This document shows, one piece after another, positions 6,585 through 12,324 of a stretch of DNA of 12,324 nt. The notes beneath the pieces are model-generated. The model was given only the letters and a program-made list of their open reading frames with translations. It made no database searches and was not told the DNA's origin. This DNA comes from JBOFFI01 sp051657245 (GTDB lineage Bacteria > Pseudomonadota > Alphaproteobacteria > Holosporales > JBOFFI01): NCBI GenBank assembly GCA_051657245.1, contig JBOFKI010000068.1, positions 1-12,324 on the forward strand. The letters are read 5' to 3'. The first letter of the stretch is position 1. Every line of letters starts with the position of its first letter. The translations under genes and the position numbers were made by a program.

Positions 6585-7127
6585 ATGGTTGTAATGCAAG
6601 CCTTAACCAAAGACATTTCTTGTCTTATTGGGAATCAGCTCAAATGCAAAGTGAAATGGTTTAACCTTCAAAAAGGATATGGATTTCTGGAGCCCTGTGA
6701 TAGTTCTGCAGATGTTTTTCTTCATTTTTCGGTCCTTGAGCAAGCGGGGTTTCAGACCGTATCCCCTGGGGATGAAGTGTTGTGCGAGATAGGAAATGGA
6801 AAAAGTGGGGTTCAAGCTACCCGCGTGCTTCAGGTATGTTCTTCTGACGAAGAAGGCAATTATGCTGAGATTCCTGCCACGCTTTCTAATGATTCTCTGC
6901 TTCTTGAAGAGCATAGAGGTTTTGTGAAGTGGTTCAACGTACTTAAAGGCTATGGATTTATCCAGGCAGATGATGGTGGGCGAGACATTTTTTTACACAC
7001 AGCTTTGTTGCGACGCTTAAGCGTTGATCGTCTTCCCCCCGGCAGACGTGTTCGGGTGAAGGTTCTTGCTAGCGAGCGAGGCCGCGAAGCTCGAGAGATC
7101 TTTTTGGAAGATGAGGAGACCGCTTAA
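6585..7127 (+). CDS. Cold-shock protein with two cold-shock domains
   Basis: This 180-residue cytoplasmic nucleic-acid-binding protein has two OB-fold cold-shock domains. Domain 1 (about residues 20-85) carries KWFNLQKGYGF (RNP1) and DVFLH (RNP2, 43-47); domain 2 (about 111-175) carries KWFNVLKGYGF and DIFLH (134-138). A linker of about 25 acidic residues joins them. The two-domain form is typical of alphaproteobacteria, for example the paired-domain Csp proteins of Caulobacter. Such proteins bind single-stranded RNA or DNA and act as RNA chaperones or antiterminators. ATG 6585 has AGGAG eight bases upstream. It has its own promoter after the atp operon and meets comF tail to tail with a 4-base overlap. 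Whether it is cold-induced cannot be seen. Confidence 0.95.
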   Translation: MVVMQALTKDISCLIGNQLKCKVKWFNLQKGYGFLEPCDSSADVFLHFSVLEQAGFQTVSPGDEVLCEIGNGKSGVQATRVLQVCSSDEEGNYAEIPATLSNDSLLLEEHRGFVKWFNVLKGYGFIQADDGGRDIFLHTALLRRLSVDRLPPGRRVRVKVLASERGREAREIFLEDEETA

Positions 7128-7900
7128 TCCCTCACTGTTCGTGTTAAAGTCAAAGCCCTGATCTCTTTGGCACCAGCTTTTTTAAGGGCTTTTGAACATG
7201 CGGTGAGGGTTGCGCCCGTTGTGTGGACATCATCCAATAAAACAATCACTTTTCCTTTAAGGTTAGATTTATATTTTTTTGAAACCTGAAAAGCTCCTTC
7301 TACGTTTTGAAAGCGCTGACCACGCGCCATAAGCCCTTGGCTGGGCGTTGCTCGAATACGTTTGAGTGCCATGGGAGAGGAAGGAATTCCTGCTTTTTCG
7401 GAGATAAATTTTGCTAATACAGCAGACTGATTAAATCTACGCTGCCAGAGGCGTGTCCAGTGGAGTGGCACAGGAATAATCAGATCTGCACCCTGCAAAA
7501 GGGAACTGCCCCGATTCAAAAGCCATTTTGAAAAGAGTGGCGTAAGCATCAATCTGCGTCCCCGTTTAAAAGCAAAAAGGAGCTGTTTGCTGACATCATT
7601 ATACGCCAAAGCGGAAAGAGCCTTAGAAAAAGGCGGATCTTCTTTTAAACAACCGCCACACAGACTGGTTTCATGGGCCATTTCAAATGAAAAAGGGTAA
7701 CCACAGCGCACACAACAAGGAGATGTGATAAACCGTAATTTTCCCCAACAAGTTCCGCAAACCCCACGCTCTTCAAGGTGTTTTAAACAACAGGGGCATT
7801 GGTAAGGAAGCAAAAGTTCAAGACTTAATCGTGCGCCTTGGCAACAGAAAGCCCACATTTTTGAACTAAAATTTACGAGATAGGTAAAATGAGGCCGCAT
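7124..7900 (-). CDS. comF: ComF-family phosphoribosyltransferase-like protein
   Basis: The 258-residue protein begins with two zinc-ribbon cysteine sets (C35/C38/C48/C51 and C63/C66/C81/C84) and ends with a type I phosphoribosyltransferase fold whose PRPP-binding loop is LLDDVHTTGAT (221-231). IPVPLHWTRLWQRRFNQS in the middle is a strong family marker. ComF is needed for DNA uptake in naturally competent bacteria, but the family is widespread in non-competent ones and its reaction is unproven. The ATG at 7900 lies 28 bases inside the end of folD and has no clear ribosome binding site, so translation is probably coupled to folD. A second in-frame ATG at 7858, just after the folD stop, would shorten the protein by 14 residues and still keep all motifs. 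It is last in the yggT-folD-comF unit. Confidence 0.92.
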   Translation of the reverse strand: MRPHFTYLVNFSSKMWAFCCQGARLSLELLLPYQCPCCLKHLEERGVCGTCWGKLRFITSPCCVRCGYPFSFEMAHETSLCGGCLKEDPPFSKALSALAYNDVSKQLLFAFKRGRRLMLTPLFSKWLLNRGSSLLQGADLIIPVPLHWTRLWQRRFNQSAVLAKFISEKAGIPSSPMALKRIRATPSQGLMARGQRFQNVEGAFQVSKKYKSNLKGKVIVLLDDVHTTGATLTACSKALKKAGAKEIRALTLTRTVRD

Positions 7901-8754
7901 GTGCGATAAGCTGCTTTAAGGGTGTTTTCCATAAGTGAGAAAACGGTGAGGGGGCCAACCCCTCCCGGAACGGGGGAAAGAGCCCCTGCAACCTGGGAAA
8001 CGCTCTCAAAGCATACGTCTCCTTGAAGCGTGTCGCCACTTTGGGAGGGCAGCCGATGAATGCCTACGTCTACCACGCAAGCCCCCGTTTTAACGTGAGA
8101 GGCTTGGATAAAACCTGGCTTCCCCATCGCCACAAAAAGAAAATCTGCTTCCCGGGTTACCGTTTCTAAATCAAGGGTTTGGGAATGGCAAAAGGTAACC
8201 GTTGCATGATGATTCAAAAGCAACACCCCTAGGGGCTTCCCTACCAACGCCGATCTGCCAATGACAACGCACCGTTTCCCCTTCACGTTAAAGCCAAAAG
8301 CTTGAATAAGCTTCAAGCAAGCCAGGGGTGTGCAAGGGATAATCCCCTCAAAAGAATAGGTCAGAAGAAACCCTTGATTAAGCGGGTGAAGACCATCTAC
8401 ATCTTTTTGAGGGTGAATACAACACAACAAAAGCGAGGGATCTAAGTGGGAAGGAAGGGGAAGCTGAAGGATAATGCCGTCAACGTCTGGCGCTGCGTTG
8501 AGATCCATCAACACGGTTTGAAGAGAACTTAGAGACACAGTTTCAGGAAAAGTTTTTTCCTGAAACCTAATCCCCAATCGCTCAGCAGCTTCTCGTTTTC
8601 GTTTCAGGTAAATCAGGCTTGGGGGATGTTCTCCAACACGAAGGGCAGTCAGGCAAGGTGAACGGCCAGAAATTTCTTTAAACTGTGCAACGGATTTTGA
8701 GAGATTCTCAGAGAGTGTTTCCGCTACCTTGCGTCCATCCAATATCTGAACCAT
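7873..8754 (-). CDS. folD: Bifunctional methylenetetrahydrofolate dehydrogenase/cyclohydrolase
   Basis: FolD converts 5,10-methylene-THF to methenyl-THF with NADP+ and then hydrolyses it to 10-formyl-THF, feeding purine and formyl-methionine synthesis. At 293 residues it has family length. The catalytic pair is Y49 and K53 in IYLKRK; substrate residues follow in ILQLPLP (95-101) and KDVDGLHP (117-124). The cofactor loop is VIGRSALVGKP (164-174), and the C-terminal signature is PVPGGVGPLT. In PCTPLAC a usual glycine after CTP-x is alanine. All core residues are present, so activity is expected. The ATG at 8754 has only a weak GAG upstream. It starts 25 bases after the yggT stop and its end overlaps comF. 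Confidence 0.97.
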   Translation of the reverse strand: MVQILDGRKVAETLSENLSKSVAQFKEISGRSPCLTALRVGEHPPSLIYLKRKREAAERLGIRFQEKTFPETVSLSSLQTVLMDLNAAPDVDGIILQLPLPSHLDPSLLLCCIHPQKDVDGLHPLNQGFLLTYSFEGIIPCTPLACLKLIQAFGFNVKGKRCVVIGRSALVGKPLGVLLLNHHATVTFCHSQTLDLETVTREADFLFVAMGKPGFIQASHVKTGACVVDVGIHRLPSQSGDTLQGDVCFESVSQVAGALSPVPGGVGPLTVFSLMENTLKAAYRTCGLILPIS

Positions 8755-8779
8755 CGGATCATCTCACTTTCTGCCTTAA

Positions 8780-9079
8780 TCACAGCATACGTAGCAAGAT
8801 GCGGGTTAACATCTCCTGAAGAAAATAGAGCCCCAAGAGCAACAACATAGGAGACAGATCTATCCCTCCCACGAAGGGAACGAGTTGACGAATCCGGGAT
8901 AGGGGAGGATCTGTTAGGCGGAAGAGAAACTCAAGAAAAACTCGCATGAACTGGTTGTGCACGTTAACGATTTTAAAAAGAATCAACCAATTGAGGGTGA
9001 CCGCCATCACGACAACCCACGTATATAGGCCAATCAAAATACGCGCTATATTCAAAATTGGAATCAGAATAATGTCCAT
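8780..9079 (-). CDS. yggT: YggT-family small integral membrane protein
   Basis: This 99-residue protein has two hydrophobic segments, about residues 4-30 (with ILIGLYTWVVVMAVTLNWLI) and 75-95, flanking the conserved middle FLFRLTDPPLSRIRQLVPFVGGIDLSP, the YggT repeat signature. It lies in the inner membrane; the family's role is poorly defined, with links to osmotic tolerance and to cell division or photosystem assembly in plastid relatives. I chose ATG 9079 because AGAGG stands five bases upstream and the length fits the family. The frame is open further to 9181, but those 34 residues do not resemble family members. It is the first gene of the yggT-folD-comF unit and is divergent from icd. 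Confidence 0.9.
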   Translation of the reverse strand: MDIILIPILNIARILIGLYTWVVVMAVTLNWLILFKIVNVHNQFMRVFLEFLFRLTDPPLSRIRQLVPFVGGIDLSPMLLLLGLYFLQEMLTRILLRML

Positions 9080-9131
9080 AAGAACCTCTGCATAAACCTT
9101 AATAGATAACCATACAAGCAGACGATCCTTG

Positions 9132-9151
9132 GCGCAAGGGTATTTTTGCGC
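9132..9151. promoter_or_regulatory. Small inverted repeat upstream of yggT
   Basis: GCGCAA (9132-9137) and TTGCGC (9146-9151) form a perfect 6-base stem with an 8-base loop, about 55 bases upstream of the yggT start. A possible minus-strand -10 (TATACG, 9156-9151) touches it. It could be a leader hairpin or an operator; no further evidence is visible. Confidence 0.25.
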
Positions 9152-9284
9152 GTATACAGACTTATGTAAAGTGAAAGACAAAAGGAAAATTTTTGTTATA
9201 AAAATTTATCGAACGTACTTTCATTTTTTTAAGCGGAATAACAGCCCTCAAGAAAATCTGAAGGATTTTGGAAAAAAGATCATG

Positions 9285-9290
9285 TATACT
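9285..9290 (+). promoter_or_regulatory. Possible -10 box of icd
   Basis: TATACT lies 70 bases upstream of the icd start and matches the -10 consensus in five of six positions. No good -35 box is found 16-18 bases upstream. A small hairpin (AAAATC 9253-9258 with GATTTT 9264-9269) overlaps the expected -35 region, which may point to an activator-dependent promoter or to nothing. Confidence 0.3.
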
Positions 9291-9360
9291 TTCGGCATGA
9301 GAGCGTCGGTCACAAAAATAAAGCAAAGGCCCACGATTTAAAAACGCAAGGAGGAGAATC

Positions 9361-10812
9361 ATGACCACAGCTAGAACCATCACATTGATTCCTGGGGATG
9401 GCATTGGGCCCGAAGTTAGCACCGCTACGCGACAAATTATTGAAGCAACGGGTGTGAAAATTCATTGGGAGATCTGTGAGGCAGGGGCTGAAGTTTTTAA
9501 AAAAGGCCTTTCGTCTGGCGTTCCTCAAGAAACCCTTGACTCAATCCAACGCAATAAAGTTGCCTTAAAAGGCCCCCTGGAAACGCCCGTGGGCTATGGT
9601 GAAAAGAGCGCAAATGTCACCTTACGCAAAGTGTTTGAAACCTATGGCAACATTCGCCCAGTGAAAGAGCTTCCCCATATTCCAACACCTTTTCAAGGCA
9701 TGGGGATTGATTTTGTGGTGGTTCGTGAAAATATTGAAGACCTCTACGCAGGGGTGGAGCATATGCAAAGCCCAGACGTTGCCCAGGCATTAAAACTCAT
9801 CACCCGAAAAGGTTGCGAAAAGATTATCCGCCTTGCTTTTGAGCTTGCCAGAGCGCAAGGCCGAAAGACCGTTCATTGCGCGACGAAATCTAACATTTTG
9901 AAAATGACAGAAGGGATGATGAAACGGATTTTTGAGAGCATCGCCCCAGAATATCCAGATATCAAAGCAGAACACATCATTGTGGACAATTGCGCTCACC
10001 AAATGGTGAAAGAACCTCTACAGTTCGATGTTGTTGTCATGACCAATATGAATGGCGACATTTTAAGCGACTTGGGATCTGCTTTGGTGGGAGGGCTGGG
10101 GTTTGCGCCCAGCGCCAACCTTGGTAAAGACGTTGCGATTTTTGAGGCAGTCCATGGCTCAGCCCCCGCTTTTGCTGGGAAGAATGTGATTAATCCCACG
10201 GCCATGTTGCTTTCAGGGGTGATGTTGTTGCGCCACATCCAAGAATTTAAAGCCGCAGATGCCATTGAAAACGCGCTTTTCACAACCCTTGAGCAAAAAG
10301 TGTTTACACGAGACGTGATGGGAGATGCAGGCTCAGTCAGCACAACAGATTTTACCCAAGCTGTTATCCGTAACCTTGGGAAAACCTCATCTTCTTGGAA
10401 AGCAAGAGACTATAAACCCCTTCGCCAAGCAACACCCCCTTCAAAAGGGTCTGAACCTAAGGCAACCAAGCAAGAACTGATTGGGTTGGATGTATTTCTT
10501 GGATCTAACCTTGAGCCTGCTGCCATCGCAAAAAGCATAGAAGCGATCTGTGCTTCAAGCCCGTTGAAGCTGCAGTTTGTAGCCAACCGCGGGGTGGTAG
10601 TCTATCCAATGCTGGGAGGGATGGCGCTGCCAGATTTAGTCGACACGTTCTGCTGTCGATTGATAAGGCGGGACGAAAAACAGGCGCTCACAGATAAAGA
10701 TCTGCTGGATCTATTGGCGAATTTAAGCAAAGAACACCAGTGGGTTCATCTTGAAAAACTCTTTTTGTTTGATGGCCAGATCAGCTTCACCAAAGCCCAA
10801 GGAGAAAGTTAA
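9361..10812 (+). CDS. icd: Isocitrate dehydrogenase, long (Rickettsia/Thermus-like) form, probably NADP-dependent
   Basis: This TCA-cycle enzyme oxidises isocitrate to 2-oxoglutarate and CO2. The catalytic domain (residues 1 to about 340) shows PGDGIGPE (11-18), the isocitrate-binding S83-x-N85-xxx-R89, R99 and R122, catalytic Y129 and K176, and metal-binding D233 and D237 in NGDILSDL. H265 in HGSAPAFAGKNVINPTA belongs to the cofactor site. A polar proline-rich linker (about 343-371) leads to an extra C-terminal domain (372-483) found in this branch but absent from the E. coli enzyme. NADP preference is inferred from the branch. The ATG has a very strong ribosome binding site, AAGGAGGAG (9348-9356), suggesting high expression. 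The gene appears to be monocistronic and ends in an intrinsic terminator. Confidence 0.96.
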   Translation: MTTARTITLIPGDGIGPEVSTATRQIIEATGVKIHWEICEAGAEVFKKGLSSGVPQETLDSIQRNKVALKGPLETPVGYGEKSANVTLRKVFETYGNIRPVKELPHIPTPFQGMGIDFVVVRENIEDLYAGVEHMQSPDVAQALKLITRKGCEKIIRLAFELARAQGRKTVHCATKSNILKMTEGMMKRIFESIAPEYPDIKAEHIIVDNCAHQMVKEPLQFDVVVMTNMNGDILSDLGSALVGGLGFAPSANLGKDVAIFEAVHGSAPAFAGKNVINPTAMLLSGVMLLRHIQEFKAADAIENALFTTLEQKVFTRDVMGDAGSVSTTDFTQAVIRNLGKTSSSWKARDYKPLRQATPPSKGSEPKATKQELIGLDVFLGSNLEPAAIAKSIEAICASSPLKLQFVANRGVVVYPMLGGMALPDLVDTFCCRLIRRDEKQALTDKDLLDLLANLSKEHQWVHLEKLFLFDGQISFTKAQGES

Positions 10813-10891
10813 GCAAAAAGGCAGCATTTCCTCCCTCCTTGGCAGATTTGCAACAGGATTCTTCACGTCGATCTGGGGGGCCTATGGACTG

Positions 10892-10935
10892 TGGCTAAAC
10901 ATGTAGAAAGAATCTGTAAACTTTCTGTTTAGCCA
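10892..10935 (+). other. Long hairpin in the icd 3' region
   Basis: TGGCTAAAC (10892-10900) pairs perfectly with GTTTAGCCA (10927-10935). Inside it AGAAAG (10905-10910) pairs with CTTTCT (10921-10926) around a 10-base loop, leaving ATGT bulged on one side. The structure sits directly against the terminator hairpin. It may protect the icd mRNA 3' end or be part of a small RNA. Confidence 0.5.
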
Positions 10936-10966
10936 AGCCACGAGGATTCCTCGTGGCTCTTTTTTT
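10936..10966 (+). terminator. Intrinsic terminator of icd
   Basis: A 9-base perfect stem, AGCCACGAG (10936-10944) and CTCGTGGCT (10950-10958), with loop GATTC is followed by C and seven T (10960-10966). It serves the plus strand; the minus strand has no T run after the stem. It lies 123 bases after the icd stop codon and directly before the convergent gene's stop. Confidence 0.9.
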
Positions 10967-10967
10967 A

Positions 10968-12104
10968 TTAATTTACTTGTTTTCCAGTGAGCTCGTTTAG
11001 CTTATCCAAAAACAGCTTGTCAAAATGATAAAGCGCCTTTTTTCTGGCGTGAAGACCCCAGGAATCAGGAACAAGCTCGCTTGTTTTTTCTAAATTTTCA
11101 TTCAAAATAGGCCCCATGGAAACGCTTAAACCAGGAATGGTATAAGTTGCATGATAAACAAGAAAATCGCCTGCTTTAGAATTCTTTATAGATTTTTTCA
11201 GCTGCCCAAAAAAACGTTCGGTTTTGCAATCAAGAATTTCTTCTGTTTCTAGCATAAAAGGAGTGCTTTTTGTGACATGAATTTCGTTTGCAGTAAGGCT
11301 CACGTTTCCTCCCTTTAATTCCTTCAGAAGAAGGTTAGATACAGATTCATTTAAACTAATTTTGAGAGGGCTTGCCTCCAAAAAACTACCCCTGTGATCT
11401 AATTCATCATTACTATATGAAATAAAAGTAAGTAGTCTGGGGTGAACGGGGCTATCTAAAACGACACGGGAAAAATCGTCTGGTGACAACCCTGCCAGAG
11501 GCTGGTTATTGATGAAAATTGCAGAGCCTGAAATACGAACAGCTTCTACTGTTTTTTCAGAAATATCTGGATAAAAAACAAATTTTTCAAGGGTTTTAGG
11601 CGTTGCTAGGTTAAGGAGAGCTTCAAGAAAGCGGTAAAAAAAGGTGATCCTATCTTTGTCTTCTCCTTCGGGCATAAGCTCTAGGCACTGTTTGAGGACA
11701 AAAAGTGTAAGATTTCCATCGCTATCGTTTACGTCTATGGTTTCTCCATCCTTAGGTCGTCTCAAATCATAAGAAGTGCCCACAGGGAGATGATGCCCGT
11801 GGAATACGTTCCAAAGTGTTCTAGAATTGCTAGATTTAATTTTCTTTGAGCCATAATATTCCACGACAGTATCTTTAGCAAAAACACCTCCATCAAAGGT
11901 AGAGCCTATAGCTTGAACCTGAATTTTACTTATAACTTCTGTTCCATTTGTTAGCACAGGTAATCTATCTTTTATTTTCTGAGCAAATTTAATGCTTTTA
12001 ACGACATATTGCCTCCTCCTATAGGGAGCTTCATCGTCGTTGGCCATGACTTGAAAAGAGGTGGATAGCAAAAGCGTGAATGCTAAAAATTTATATTTCA
12101 TCAT
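10968..12104 (-). CDS. Exported protein of unknown function
   Basis: I do not recognise this 378-residue protein. It starts with a clear signal peptide (MMKYKFLAFTLLLSTSFQVMA, likely cleaved before NDD), so it is secreted or periplasmic. The mature part has two cysteines, in KQCLELMPEG and ILDCKTERF, which could form one disulfide. No transmembrane helix, lipobox or repeat is obvious. The middle section (about residues 170-285) alternates short hydrophobic strands with polar turns, suggesting a beta-rich domain, while the regions near 130-165 and at the C-terminus look helical. The start at 12104 is supported by AAGGAAG five bases upstream; a second ATG follows directly. It is transcribed alone, toward icd, and lies about 100 bases downstream of an insertion-sequence end, so it may have been acquired or be lineage-specific. 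Confidence 0.8.
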   Translation of the reverse strand: MMKYKFLAFTLLLSTSFQVMANDDEAPYRRRQYVVKSIKFAQKIKDRLPVLTNGTEVISKIQVQAIGSTFDGGVFAKDTVVEYYGSKKIKSSNSRTLWNVFHGHHLPVGTSYDLRRPKDGETIDVNDSDGNLTLFVLKQCLELMPEGEDKDRITFFYRFLEALLNLATPKTLEKFVFYPDISEKTVEAVRISGSAIFINNQPLAGLSPDDFSRVVLDSPVHPRLLTFISYSNDELDHRGSFLEASPLKISLNESVSNLLLKELKGGNVSLTANEIHVTKSTPFMLETEEILDCKTERFFGQLKKSIKNSKAGDFLVYHATYTIPGLSVSMGPILNENLEKTSELVPDSWGLHARKKALYHFDKLFLDKLNELTGKQVN

Positions 12105-12187
12105 ATTAACTTCCTTTAATGAACAACAGTAAAATTAATCTGAAAAAAAGTAAAATAATTTTAGACAAAAATCTATGATTTTTTAAA

Positions 12188-12324
12188 ATAGACTTCTTCG
12201 GAAACTATCATTTTGCTAACTCCAGATTGTAAATTCCTGAGATTAGATTGAACCTGAGAGCAAACCTTTTGCGTCTGTTTCTATATTTATCGGAGATAAT
12301 CTTGAATCTTTTGAGCATTCCCAT
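12188..12324 (-). mobile_element. End of an insertion sequence (IS5-like), rest beyond the window
   Basis: The transposase end at 12208-12324 marks an IS whose body lies to the right of the window. Its terminus is probably near 12190, where the dinucleotide TA (12189-12190) precedes GACTTCTTCGGAAAC (12191-12205), a plausible terminal inverted repeat. The opposite end and the target duplication are outside the window, so the boundary is a guess. Confidence 0.5.
12208..12324 (-). CDS. IS5-family transposase, C-terminal end only
   Basis: The minus-strand frame is open from the window edge to the TGA at 12210-12208 and encodes 38 residues: KRFKIISDKYRNRRKRFALR followed by FNLISGIYNLELAK. The pattern KYRNRRKRFxLRFNLIxGIYNxEL is the C-terminal signature of DDE transposases of the IS5 family (from memory of the family). 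The ATG at the very edge is probably internal, since complete transposases are some 250-350 residues. Catalytic residues lie outside the window, so it cannot be judged whether the element is intact. The neighbour to the left is the unknown exported protein, with no gene between. Confidence 0.8.
   Translation of the reverse strand: MGMLKRFKIISDKYRNRRKRFALRFNLISGIYNLELAK

Noticed and set aside
9080..9181. Longer yggT start adding 34 residues.
   Set aside because: The added residues do not fit the family N-terminus, while ATG 9079 has a well-placed AGAGG.
9129..9341. Plus-strand open frame of 70 codons in the yggT-icd gap.
   Set aside because: It covers the two divergent promoter regions, lacks a ribosome binding site and reads as low-complexity AT-rich translation.
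10886..10926. The motif CTAAACATGTAGA preceded by GACTG resembles the 3' part of tmRNA.
   Set aside because: No T-arm sequence, CCA end or tag-encoding frame follows or precedes within reach, and the motif is fully explained as one arm of a self-complementary hairpin.
12167..12183. AT-only stem AAAAATC/GATTTTT with a three-base loop near the IS end.
   Set aside because: Such stems arise easily in AT-rich DNA and would be too weak to serve as a terminator.

Overview
The window reads as a chromosomal segment of an AT-rich alphaproteobacterium, most likely of the host-associated Holosporales/Rickettsiales kind. The evidence is indirect: F0 genes in the alphaproteobacterial order a, c, b', b without the F1 genes; an isocitrate dehydrogenase of the long form with a C-terminal extra domain, as in Rickettsia; a cold-shock protein with two domains; a ProP-like MFS transporter; a transposase end; dispersed palindromic repeat debris; and at least one decayed gene. 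The genus cannot be fixed from this sequence alone.

Layout from left to right. A ProP-like MFS transporter (1-1020, minus) runs off the left edge. A 443-base gene-free stretch follows, with degenerate palindromic repeats. Next is a class I polyhydroxyalkanoate synthase (phaC, 1464-3242, plus). A frameshifted gene remnant (about 3250-3510, minus) separates it from an exported DsbA-like thiol oxidoreductase (3517-4167, minus). A divergent intergenic region with a clear inverted repeat leads into atpB-atpE-atpF'-atpF (4366-6406, plus), the complete membrane sector of ATP synthase. A two-domain cold-shock protein (6585-7127, plus) has its own promoter and a U-rich leader.

The next unit is on the minus strand: yggT, folD and comF (9079 down to 7124). 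comF overlaps folD by 28 bases and meets the cold-shock gene tail to tail in a shared TTAA. Isocitrate dehydrogenase (icd, 9361-10812, plus) has a strong ribosome binding site and ends in a long hairpin followed by a textbook intrinsic terminator. An exported protein of unknown function (10968-12104, minus) and the C-terminal end of an IS5-type transposase (12208-12324, minus, cut by the window edge) close the window.

The genes serve energy and carbon metabolism (F0, icd, phaC, folD), envelope quality control (dsbA-like, yggT) and RNA or nucleotide handling (cold-shock protein, ComF). I see no defence system, CRISPR array, toxin-antitoxin pair, tRNA or rRNA. The items most worth a second look are the decayed gene beside phaC, the repeat debris upstream of phaC, the inverted repeat over the atp promoter, the U-rich leader of the cold-shock gene, the double hairpin after icd and the unknown exported protein.
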